Source: Ashinkailepas kermadecensis (lineage: Eukaryota; Arthropoda; Thecostraca; Neolepadidae). From it: a stretch of DNA of 64,000 nt. The stretch is from assembly GCA_034440615.1 (NCBI GenBank), contig JAOTOM010004614.1, positions 124,001-188,000 on the forward strand. Reading direction: 5' to 3'. The notes beneath the pieces were generated by a model. That model saw only the letters and a list, made by a program, of their open reading frames with translations, was not told the origin of the DNA and did no database searches. This document shows, piece by piece, positions 23,885 through 34,190 of the stretch. The position numbers were made by a program, and so were the translations under genes. Position 1 is the stretch's first letter; each line of letters opens with the position of its first letter.

Positions 23885-24840
23885 ATAGCGGCATCACGGA
23901 CTGGCCGGGACACAGCGGCACCACAGGTGTCCGGGACACAGCGGCATCACAGACTGTCCGGGACACAGCGGCATCACGGACTGGCCAGGACACAGCGGCA
24001 CCACAGGTGTCCGGACACGCAGCGGTATCACAGACTGTCCGGGACACAGCGGCATCACGGACTGGCCGGGACACAGCGGCACCACAGGTGTCCGGACACG
24101 CAGCGGCATCACGGACTGGCCGGGACACAGCGGCACCACAGATGTCCGGGACACAGCGGTATCACGGACTGTCCGGGACACAGCGGCATCACAGGTGTCC
24201 GGGACACAGCGGCATCACGGACTGGCCGGGACACAGCGGCACCACAGGTGTCCGGGACACAGCGGCACCACAGGTGTCCGGACACGCAGCGGTATCACGG
24301 ACTGTCCGGGACACAGCGGCATCACAGGTGTCCGGGACACAGCCGCATCACAGGTGTCCGGGACACAGCCGCACCACAGGTGTCCGGACACGCAGCGGCA
24401 TCACGGACTGGCCGGGACACAGCGGCATCACAGGTGTCCGGGACACAGCGGCATCACAGGTGTCCGGACACGCAGCGGCATCACGGACTGGCCGGGACAC
24501 AGCCGCACCACAGGTGTCCGGGACACAGCGGTATCACGGACTGGCCGGGACACAGCGGCACCACAGGTGTCCGGGACACAGCGGTATCACGGACTGGCCG
24601 GGACACAGCCGCACCACAGGTGTCCGGACACGCAGCGGTATCACGGACTGTCCGGACACGCAGCAGCAGCACCACAGATGTCCGGGACACGCAGCGGTAT
24701 CACAGGTGTCCGGACACGCAGCGGTATCGCGGACTGTCCGGGACACAGCGGCATCACAGGTGTCCGGGACGCAGCAGCAGCATCACAGATGTCCGGACAC
24801 GCAGCGGCATCACGGACTGTTCGGGACACAGCAGTACCGC
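23885..24840. repeat. composite 27-bp array, about 36 units of two types
   Basis: Alternates GGACTGGCCGGGACACAGCG units with AGGTGTCCGGGACACAGCGG units, giving higher-order 53-54-bp and longer periods. Confidence 0.93.
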
Positions 24841-25604
24841 GGCTTAGCTGTGGGTTCGTCACCACAGACGGGGCAGTGACACCGCGATGGCATACTCGTC
24901 TTCAGGGCTGTGCACATAGCCAGCTGGGAAACTGGTGGTGGTTGGTAACAAGGAGTCTGGCCTGACGGCAGCGCGCGGCGCCCCGCTTCCTGGTGCAGCA
25001 CCCCCCGCCTCGGTACCCTGTGGCGGTGCAGACGCCCCGCCGAGCGCGCCATCTGAGACGCAATGAAGTAGAGCTGCCGTCCGGTCAGTGTGAGCCGCCG
25101 GGTCGGTCATTGTCGCGACCATGGCGGTCTGGTCTGACGACAGTGGCACCGCAGCACGGTCACCAGACACGGCCGGGAGGCGGTGCTGGGAGGCGGTGCT
25201 GGCGTTCGCCCCCTGGCAGCCTCCGCCTACCGCCCTCCAGCCCCGGGCCCGAGCCCCGCGACCTGAGCCACGAGGTCGCATATGTCGGCCGCACAGCCGT
25301 CGGGTAACCGTAGCCGCCAGGGCCGCCTGCTGGGGCGGGGGAGGGGGAGGACTGGGGACAAGTCAGTCGACACGACCCGGAAGGAGCCGGCCCGGTGCGG
25401 CGCACGGACGCACGGACGCCCGGACGAGCCCGGCCAGCGGTGCTGAGTGTGCGGCGAACACCACACACCACACGTGGCCCGGCTCGGCCGCGCTGACCGC
25501 AGTCAGAGGCCTGAGGCGGTGGTGCTGGCGCCGGCCGCTGTCAAACTCGCCGCCAGCTCGGCCGCGGCGCCGCCCAGCTGCGCAGCTGCCGGCCGCGGCG
25601 CAAT

Positions 25605-26505
25605 GTGCATCCAGACGACGCAATGTGCATCCCCAGCCACGGCGCAGCCGGCCACGGGCAGTGCATCCCAGCCACGGCGCAATGGGCCGCGGCGCAATGT
25701 GCATGCATCCCCGGCCGCGGCGCAATGTGCCCCCAGACGGCGCATGCTCGCCGGCCGCGGCGCAATGTGCATCCCCAGCCACGACGCAATGTGCATCCCC
25801 AGCCACGGCGCAATGTGCATCCCCGGCCACGGCGCAATGTGCATCCCCAGCCACGACGCAATGTGCATCCCCAGCCACGACGCAATGTGCATCCCCAGCC
25901 ACGACGCAATGTGCATCCCCGGCCACGGCGCAATGTGCATCCCCGGCCACGGCGCAATGTGCATCCCCAGCCACGACGCAATGTGCATCCCCAGCCACGA
26001 CGCAATGTGCATCCCCAGCCACGACGCAATGTGCATCCCCAGCCACGACGCAATGTGCATCCCCGGCCACGGCACAATGTGCATCCCCAGCCACGGCGCA
26101 ATGTCCATCCCCAGCCCGGCGCAATGTGCATCCCCAGCCACGGGAATGTGCATCCCCAGCCACGCGCAATGTGATCCCCGGCGGCGGTGCAATGTGCATC
26201 CCCGGCCACGGCGCAATGTGCATCCCCAGCCACGACGCAATGTGCATCCCCAGCCACGACGCAATGTGCATCCCCAGCCACGACGCAATGTGCATCCCCA
26301 GCCACGGCGCAATGTGCATCCCCGGCCACGGCACAATGTGCATTCCCAGCCACGGCGCAATGTGCATCCCCAGCGGCGGTGCAATGTGCATCCCGGCGGC
26401 GGTGCAATGTGCATCCCTAGCGGCGGCACAATGTGCATCCCAGCAGTGGTGCAATGTGCATCGCCAGCGGCGGCGCAATGTGCATCCCAGCGGCGGTGCA
26501 CGAGT
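25605..26505. repeat. 24-bp array, about 36 copies
   Basis: Unit GCAATGTGCATCCCCAGCCA CGAC with CGGC/GCGGCGGT variants. 24 = 8 codons, so several frames stay open for 300-480 codons (CASPATTQ repeats). This is a satellite effect. Confidence 0.95.
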
Positions 26506-26744
26506 ACTGGCTGAAAGACTGTTGGGCAGCGACAAGGTTAACGCTGCTATATCGATATTGTATGCATGATATTATATTACTTATATTATATTATGTTATG
26601 TTATCACCCAGGGCAGGATACGCACGGGACGATCAGAACCTGACGAGGTGGGAAGATGCACGGAGAGCGTGAGGGGCCTGCAGCCGATCGCAATACGAGC
26701 AACAGTGACAGGGCGCGTCGAACAGGCAGTGTCAGTAACAGCTC

Positions 26745-26944
26745 CGGCCACACCAGCCGTGGTCAATCGTACTTCCGATCACACCAGCCGTGGTCAGTCG
26801 TACTTCCGATCACACCAGCCTGGGTCAGCCGGGGTTAGTCGCAGCTCCGACCACATCAGCCGTGGTCAGTCACAGCTCCGACCGCATCAGCCGTGGTCAG
26901 TAGCAGCTCCGACCACATCAGCCGTGGTCAGTCACAGCTCCGAC
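26745..26944. repeat. 31-bp array, about 6 copies, continued after a SINE
   Basis: Unit CAGCCGTGGTCAGTCACAGC TCCGACCACAT. One diverged unit continues at 27125-27160 past the SINE. Confidence 0.88.
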
Positions 26945-27120
26945 CAAGAAGAACCATGGGTTCTTTTACGACACATCCAACCGCTATGTCATATAGCGTC
27001 GCCAACCTCTCACGCCGAATGGTCGCGGGTGGACCCGGTAATGCCGTCGGTTGTAAGATTCGAACCCACAATCTTGCGATCGAGAGTCCGACGTTCTACC
27101 GACTGAGCTACTGCGGCCCC
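26945..27120 (-). mobile_element. second SINE type: different tRNA head, same tail
   Basis: Read on the minus strand, the head is GGGGGCCGCAGTAGCTCAGT with A box TAGCTCAGTCGGTAGAA and B box GGGTTCGAATC. The tail shares CGCGACCATTCGGCGTGAGA, GGTTGGCGACGCTATATGAC and a TGTGTCGTAAAA-like end with the other SINE. The acceptor stem does not pair, so it is not a functional tRNA. The 31-bp array flanks it on both sides. Confidence 0.85.
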
Positions 27121-27934
27121 CTCACACACACAGCTTCGACCACACCAGTCGCGGTGCGTGCAAGGTTGAAGTTGAGAGCCAGGCCATCCACTGGTGTACC
27201 TACGCCAGCGGGCGGCTGAAGTTGTCCCCTAGACTCAGCCGGCTCCTGCAGCAGCCAGTCGGACCAATGTTTTCCATTCCCTTCTGTTCGGTTCCATTCT
27301 ACCGCCAATGCGGGAGGGGCCCGTCCCTGTGTGCCAGGCTTGTAGAGTTTGGACACGCCGAAAGGATTTACGGCCATTACGCAGTCGCCGGGGAGATATG
27401 CGTGATAAATATGAGGCGAGGACGCGTCATAACATTGGGAAGATGTGATTGGCTTTCAGAGCCTAGGAATGTGGAATATCACGACGGATTCTGCCGAATC
27501 AGATGCTGACGTCACGCACGAGCATGCACGTAACGTAAGCAACACTGCTCACATATGCCAAAGCAGTAGACGTGCAATGACGCGTTACGAAGCAAAAAAG
27601 CCTTCTGGGTGTCATGTGGGACTCGCCAGACCTGTGACCAGCACACCGAGGGCGCCATTTTGGAGCCCCTTGCCGTATCACTGATCCTGCGCCGGCCCAG
27701 CAGGCGTCGTCTGCGGCAGCGCGTGGTCAGTCAAGGTCAGCAGCGGGAACAGTCGCGCGGCCAGCCATGGGCCTCACTGAGGCGCGTCACGTCACGTGAC
27801 GCTGCGGGCTGCAGCCGGTGATAGCGGCGCGTGCGTCACGTCACGTGACGTGACACTGGACTGCACAAAGTGACGACAGGGCCGGCGGACAGGGTCTCAT
27901 CCAACAGGTCAGCTTTTCTTCTTTTGGGGGACGC

Positions 27935-28060
27935 GACCTCGCAAGTCACGACCGTTCCTCCTCAGTCATGACCGTTCTTCCCAAGTCGTAATCGTTCCTC
28001 CCCAGTCATGACCGTGGCTCTTCCCAGTCATGACTGTGGCTCTTCCCACTCAGTGACCCT
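27935..28060. repeat. about 22-bp repeats, 5 copies
   Basis: Units such as CCCAGTCATGACCGTTCTTC. Confidence 0.8.
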
Positions 28061-28834
28061 TCCCCATTTCCTTAGCAAGGGGAGGGCGAGCAGGCTGGCT
28101 CTGATGTGGCCCTGCATACCACCAATGGTGGCGACCCCAGTCGAAACTCGACAGTAGAGGCTCTGCCAGCGGGGTACCACTGGCGGGGCGTCACGTCACG
28201 TGACACTGCGGCTCAGCCGGCGACAACAGCGGCCGGTGTCGGACCGCCGAGACGGCGTCAGCAGGCGAGCACGAGCCCCACGGCGGCCACGTGAGTCCGC
28301 CGGCCGCCGGCCGGGGCCCGCGCCACACGCGGCCGGTACCAGTGCCGGCCGGCCGGCGACCTTTTCAGCCAGCACCGGCCCGGCCGGCCCGGCGGCGCCC
28401 CTCCCCTCCCCTGCCTGTTGTCGGCGCGGGTGGGTCGCTGTCGCTGTCCTTTTGCTCAGCAGAGGCCAGAGCTCTGTTCAGGCGGCCGGCCAGCCCGGTC
28501 GGACGGTGTCGACAGTTGGCTAATTCACGTACAGTTGCCGTGCGATGTGTACCTGCATAAAATTAAGACGTTTTTCCTGTCCCATGATAAAGTAAGCATA
28601 ACAAATTAGATTCAAAATACCCAAAGGAAGGATTAGCCGCAATTTCAGACTTCAACAATACTTTTTGTTGTTATGTCAATATGTAACCGAGATGACATTT
28701 TGGCACCAAGATAATGGAATCCTACCAACTCCACATGTTGACGAGAACTATGCAATTCCAATAACTTCCCCGATTTGGCGTCACTACCCCACTCAAATCT
28801 TCAACTTCGAACTATTTTTGATGTGGACACACCG

Positions 28835-29010
28835 TGTGCAGGTAGGTTACCGTGTGGTTTCCCCTGTGCATTTAGTCACCAGTTTCTCTGTGCAGCTAGC
28901 CAGGTGATTCCTCTACGCAACTAGCCACGTGACTTCTCTGCGCGGCTGGTCAGTAGTTCCTCTGTGCAGATGAATCACTTGGTTTGCTGCGCAACTGGTC
29001 ACGTGGCTAC
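28835..29010. repeat. about 27-bp degenerate array, 6 copies
   Basis: Units such as CTCTGTGCAGCTAGCCACGT GACTTC. Confidence 0.75.
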
Positions 29011-29204
29011 TCTGCGCTGATCACCACACAGGGCCAATGGGAAAAGAGCAGAGAAATTGAATCGCTTGGAGAGAAAAACAATGTAAAATTGCGCCTCACT
29101 GCACGAAACTCTACCCACAGGTGGAAGATGGCCAGTAAAGATTCTGCTGAATGTGTGCGAAGTTGGCATTGCCGCTGGTGAACGCTGAAATGCCAGTGGC
29201 ATGC

Positions 29205-29275
29205 GCCGGTATTGCCAATGCCAATGCCGCTGGTGTTGCCAATGCCAATGCCGCTGGTGTTGGCGCTGCCGCCGG
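29205..29275. repeat. CCAATGCCGCTGGTGTTG repeats
   Basis: Short repeats of AATGCCAATGCCGCTGGTGT. Confidence 0.85.
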
Positions 29276-29339
29276 CTAAACGCCGATGTTGCACCTGATG
29301 ATGACGCCGGTGTTGCACCTGAGACACCTGCATTGCTAC

Positions 29340-29700
29340 ATTATCTGGCTATACCTGGCGGAATGACTTTACCTTATCCGGACATACCTGACGGACTAAC
29401 CTGGCATCATCCGGCCATGCCTGACGGAAGGACCTGACATTACCAGGCCATACTTGACGCATCTGATATTATACGACCATACCTGACGGATTTGACATTA
29501 TCCTACTATACCCGACTGATCTGATATTATACGGCCATACCTGACGGATCTGGCATTATCCGGCTATATCTGACGGATCTGACATTATCCGCCCATACCT
29601 GACAAACGGGCCGATATTATCCGGACATACCAGACAGACAGACTTGACTTACCCGCCCATACCTGATCGACCTGAAATGATACGGGCATACGGGCCCTGG
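29340..29700. repeat. about 30-bp array, 11 diverged copies
   Basis: Units such as TATCCGGCCATACCTGACGG ATCTGACAT. Confidence 0.88.
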
Positions 29701-30004
29701 TTGGTCAGTCTTAGCTAGACCTTTGCCAGTGGGGGATCTAATGCTTTTAATTGGGAAACAACAATGCCAGATAATAAGTCTTGCAGAAATAATTTTGTTG
29801 AGTAGCGGAAGCGGAGGTGGACTCAATTTTTAGGATTGGCGGAGGGATATTGCATTTTAATCAATTCAGTGTGTATAAAGCCTTGCATTGCCTTCAGCTG
29901 CCATTAGCTTTCAATATCACACATGGTATTTCAACTGGATAAAACGTTGGGATGCAATATGGCTCAGGGTGTGCATGTGTGTGTAGGGGGAGGGGAGGGG
30001 CACG

Positions 30005-30132
30005 AGCATGCGGGGGATACAGCGTGTCGCTCTGAGCCGGGGGAGACCACCGCGGCCCTGAGGCCGCTCTGAGCCAGGGGAGACCACCAGGGAGGATCAG
30101 TGGAGACCACCAGCCAGGGGAGACCACCAGAC
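30005..30132. repeat. short array at the midnolin exon 2 donor side
   Basis: GAGCCAGGGGAGACCACCAG units; it also repeats GAGGCCGCTCTGAGC, similar to the end of exon 2 read on the same strand. Confidence 0.8.
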
Positions 30133-30172
30133 CAGGCGGCCCCGGGCCGGCCGGAGCGAGTCACCAGCTCAC

Positions 30173-30260
30173 CATGAGGCCGCTCTCGACGGAGGGCAGC
30201 AGGATCAGTTGACAGCCGTGCACCACCTGATTGGCCTCCAGCGTGCCGTCCCGCAGCGTC
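30173..30260 (-). CDS. midn: midnolin exon 2: end of the ubiquitin-like domain
   Basis: An 88-bp exon bounded by TTTGCAG|GACG and CTCATG|GTGAGC. One base completes the Arg codon begun in exon 1, followed by 29 codons, leaving phase 0. The product (TLRDGTLEANQ, then CQLILLPSVESGLM) aligns with the vertebrate segment DTRLSSGKLQEFG...SKLTLVPTVEAGLM that closes the UBL. Skipping it would shift the frame (88 is not a multiple of 3). The acceptor has almost no pyrimidine tract; a GT-rich tandem array lies 2-5 nt upstream of the AG. On the donor side a short GGTGGTCTCC-type array starts about 40 nt into the intron. Introns on either side are 16.6 kb and 14.7 kb. Confidence 0.87.
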
Positions 30261-30261
30261 C

Positions 30262-30425
30262 TGCAAACACATCACACATCATACACCACACATCACACAC
30301 CACACATCATACACCACACATCACACACCACACATCACACATCACACACCACACATCACACACCACACATCACACACCACACATCACACATCGCACATCA
30401 TACACCACACATCACACACCACATA
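30262..30425. repeat. CACACCACACAT array at the midnolin exon 2 acceptor
   Basis: On the minus strand this is GTGTGTGATGTGTGATGTG leading directly into TTTGCAG|GACG, in the position of the polypyrimidine tract. Confidence 0.93.
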
Positions 30426-31324
30426 CACTTCTATAGGAAACAGTGCAGGCTCAAGTGCCCCCAGTCCTTCCCGACTGTCCCGGGCGTGTACGGATTTTGA
30501 TTCATGGGAGAGGGGTGGGTGGAGAGGGGGGTGGGGAGAAAAATCAAACTTATCGCAGGCCAGGATACCCTACTGGTAAATCAGTGTGCCTCCGATGAAG
30601 AGCAAAAACAAATGTAGGCAGCCTTCCTCACGCAGCCTTAGATGCATTCACTGATCTGACAGGCCATGTTGTCGTTCCGAAGCCTACAAACGCCCTTGTG
30701 ACGGCTCTCCGTGCCATTCTGGCAGCTTAGGCTGCCCATGAGATGGTCATTGCGTTTTTTCGGACTTCCACCAACCAAAATTGTGTGCACTTCTGCGCAA
30801 TAGTCTGCAAAAATGCCCTTCTCATGCACACAAACTGTTGTTTTCCGGGGCTTGGGCTTCCCATTGTGGAAGTTCTCCATTTAATAATACTACAAAAAAT
30901 GCACCGATAGTCTGTCTTCTGGCGTGGTCCACAGCCTCGACTGTCGTCGCGCGACCAGTACCAGCACACATCAGCATCAACACAGCATAAACCAGCACAA
31001 ACTGAACGCAAATCAGCATCAACCAGCACAAATAGCATCAATAAGCCAGCACAAGCCACAAACACAGAACTCGCATCCGGGGCTAATTCACACGCTACTA
31101 GTCTGAATTCATGGAGTGAAGGACAAGTCTGAATTTGCTGCGACCAGGCGAGCATCCGTGTGGCCTTCGGGCCCTGTCAACGTCCCGTGTCATGCAGCCA
31201 GCGTTGATTGCTCAAGCTGTCAGTACAGCCACGCGGCTGGCGACATGGGCTACCGCGGGCCTCGGTGACCGCTACACTCACGCCTCGATTATTACAGCGG
31301 CTGCCATCATGATTGCAGTCCATG

Positions 31325-31670
31325 AGTGCCGAGTGTCCTGGCTTCCCGAGCTGTGTCGCAGTGTACGAGTGCTGAGTGTCCCGGCCGGCTGCCGGTGCTA
31401 TGTCGCAGTATACGAGTGCTGAGTGTCCGGGCGGCTGTCAGCTGTGTTGCAGTGTGCGAGTGCTAAGTGTCCCGGCCGGCTGTCAGCTGTGTCGCAGTGT
31501 ACGAGTACTGAGTGTCCCGGCCGGCTGTCAGCTGTGTCGCAGTGTACGAGTACTGGGTGCCCCGGCCAGCCGTCAGAAGTCGTGTCGCAGTGCACGAATA
31601 CTGAGTGTCACTGACGGTTGTTGGAGTTGTGTCGCAGTGTTCGAGTACCGAGTGCGCCGGCCGCCGGAGT
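31325..31670. repeat. 45-bp array, about 7 copies
   Basis: Units around GTCGCAGTGTACGAGTACTG AGTGTCCCGGCCGGCTGTC. Confidence 0.9.
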
Positions 31671-32115
31671 TGGTGTCGCAGTGTTCTGGTAATGGGTGTG
31701 CCGACCGGCGGAGTCGTGTCGCAGTGTTCTGGTAATGGGTGTGCCGACCGGCGGAGCCGTGTTGCAGTGTTCTTGTAATGGGTGTGCCGACCGGCGGAGC
31801 CGTGTTGCAGTGTTCTGGTAATGGGTGTGCCGACCGGCGGAGCCGTGTTGCAGTGTTCTTGTAATGGGTGTGCCGACCGGCGGAGCCGTGTTGCAGTGTT
31901 CTGGTAATGGGTGTGCCGACCGGCGGAGTCGTGTTGCAGTGTTCTGGTAATGGGTGTGCCGACCGGCGGAGTCGTGTTGCAGTTTTCTGGTAATGGGTGT
32001 GCCGACTGGCGGAGCCGTGTTGCAGTGTTCTGGTAATGGGTGTGCCGACCGGCGGAGTCGTGTTGCAGTGTTCTAGTAATGGGTGGGCCGACCGGCGGAG
32101 TCGTGTTGCAGGGCG
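31671..32115. repeat. 43-bp array, about 10 copies
   Basis: Unit GGTGTGCCGACCGGCGGAGC CGTGTTGCAGTGTTCTGGTA ATG; continuous with, and related to, the 45-bp array on its left (shared GTxGCAGTGTxCxxGTA). Confidence 0.93.
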
Positions 32116-33174
32116 GATACTGCGCGCCACCAATGGCCCATTGTGTTGAGCTGGCCGCCTGCGCCGCCATCATTAGATCATCGGAGAGCTGACGGCAGGA
32201 TCGAGCCGCCTAACCAACAGCGCCGACCGCAGCACAACAACGACGCAGGACAGCCTACGATTGGCGTGTGCTGCCTCTTATTATTTCAGTAATAGCTAAA
32301 GGATACGCGGCTTAGCCGCGATTCCTCAGAACCGACATCAGACATGAAAGAGCGTGACAGGAAAAATGAATACAATACTGGATGGCTTCGCGAGACAGAT
32401 TAGTGTTCTGCATTATTTTACATGAAAAGCTGCACGAACCCTCTGCACAAAGGCAGTATTTTCTCACAATCAACATACAATTTGCCGGCTTCACCAGGCC
32501 TTAAAACTTCTGTAGGATCTGCATGGTGTTTTGATTCATTTGAAAATGTTTTGAAAATTGTAAGTGGTGAGAGGTCACTCTGCTCAAATCAGGTACCAAG
32601 CAGGTTTACATCACGAACGGCCACACCATTTTGCATCACCTATGTTTCGAATATTGTTCTTCATGTTTCCAGCAATGTTTTTTTTTAACCTGGTGATCTC
32701 AAGAACACAATTTTCCCGGCTGGATTGTCTCTCACACCACTGGAGTCGGCATCCAGCGACAGAAGTTCACTCCGCGTAAACCGAATGTTTGGTGAAGTAG
32801 CTGTACGTAATCACACCCTATACCAAGCAAAGCAGTCGCGTAGACCCTGAGCCCAAGATCCGATCAAGGAATTCCAGTTCGACAGCATACTTTTGCCGGA
32901 TCACGCACAACCAGAGCTCGCGACCGAATCCCGCGACTAAGTCCCACCGCCGAGGTCCCGACCTGGCCGCTCCAGCTGCCAGCGGACCCGCCCGGCCAGT
33001 GGCAAGTGAGCAGGCCCGGTGATACGAATCCTGCATTGCCAGGACAGGGCAGCGCCCAGGCATGCTGGGCAGAGCTCCCCATTGAGCTACCGGAATCGGG
33101 ACGGCAGTGGATTTCGCCGAGCCGATCATTCAACAGCTCGACCAAGGGCAGCAGGTGCAGGCTTTGCTCGTGTT

Positions 33175-33535
33175 TGGCTGCATCGGAGCCCAGAGGACTG
33201 TGTCCTTGTCCGGATATATAGGAGCCCAGGGGACTGTGCCCATGTCCGGATATATCGGAGCCCAGAGGATTGTGTTCTTGTCCGGATATATCTGAGCCCA
33301 GAGGATTGTGTCCTTGTCTGGCTGTATTGGAGCCCAGAGGAGTGTTCTTGTCTGGCTGTATTGGAGCCCAGAGGAGTGTTCTTGTCTGGCTGTATCGGAG
33401 CCCAGAGGAGTGTCCTTGTCCGGCTGTATCGGATCCCAGAGGAGGGTCCTTGTCCGGCGTATCGAAGCCCAGAGGAGGGTCCTTGTCCGGCGTAACGAAG
33501 CCCAGAAGAGTGTGTCCTTGTCTGGCTGTATAGGA
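33175..33535. repeat. 34-bp array, about 11 copies
   Basis: Unit GGAGCCCAGAGGAGTGTTCT TGTCTGGCTGTATC. Confidence 0.93.
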
Positions 33536-33794
33536 CGTGGGGACAAAGGCCGGAAATGCCGGCCGGAGCGTCTCCGCCGCGCCGCTGTTTGTATGCCGAG
33601 GGCGCGGCACCAATGACGCGCGGCCGTCGTCGCCGGACTGCCGCGCGTCCCTGAGCGGCGTCATCAGCAGAGGTGCAGCTCGGCCCGGCAATCGGATCCC
33701 ACTGCACCGAGCGGCGGCTCAGCACGGCGAGCGGCAGCGTCGGTCGACGGCCGGCCATCAGCTGACTGAGCGCCTCCGCTGTCACCTGACCACC

Positions 33795-34190
33795 GCCAGC
33801 TGTAGTCAGACACCCACCGCCCACTGTAGACACCCGGCTGTAATCAGCCACCCACCGCCCGCTGTAGACACCCGGCTGTAATCAGCCACCCACCGCCCGC
33901 TGTAGACACCCGGCTGTAATCAGCCACCCACCGCCCGCTGTAGACACCCGGCTGTAATCAGCCACCCACCGCCCGCTGTAGACACCCGGCTGTAATCAGC
34001 CACCCACCGCCCGCTGTAGACACCCGGCTGTAATCAGCCACCCACTGTAGACACCCGGCTGTAATCAGACACCCACCGCCCGCTGTAGACGTCCAGCTGT
34101 AATCAGCCACCCACCGCCCACTGTAGACGTCCGGCTGTAATCAGCCACCCACCACCCACTGTAGACGCCCGGCTGTAATCAGCTGACTAC
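33795..34190. repeat. 38-bp array, about 11 copies
   Basis: Unit CCACCCACCGCCCGCTGTAG ACACCCGGCTGTAATCAG; several adjacent units are identical. Confidence 0.95.

Larger units (their letters stand above)
15452..30172 (-). other. midn: midnolin intron 2
   Basis: GT-AG intron of 14.7 kb, the most array-dense part of the window. Unannotated stretches 16413-17850, 18106-18985, 19197-19850, 21310-21660, 21830-22330 and 27160-28830 are GC-rich or mixed. They show exon-sized open frames on both strands but no recognised protein. 22810-23150 shows nothing. 24850-25600 contains the best unassigned coding-like frames (see findings). Confidence 0.7.

Noticed and set aside
23445..24840. CRISPR array
   Set aside because: Repeats are direct and contiguous without unique spacers, in a eukaryotic intron.
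23498..24965. 449- and 338-codon frames rich in HRCP and GITD repeats
   Set aside because: Read-through of the 32-bp and composite 27-bp arrays.
25121..26569. Long open frames of 390-482 codons on both strands
   Set aside because: They lie on a 24-bp tandem array; 24 is divisible by three, so any stop-free unit keeps frames open. The peptide is an 8-residue repeat with no domain.
27040..27120. Functional tRNA gene on the minus strand
   Set aside because: A and B boxes are present, but the acceptor and anticodon stems do not pair and a SINE tail follows.
33126..33851. Minus-strand frame near 33.6-33.8 kb (SQLMAGRRPTLPLAVL) as a midnolin exon
   Set aside because: Superficial likeness to the Catch motif only; the true Catch exon is at 8645-9130, and most of this frame is the 34-bp array.
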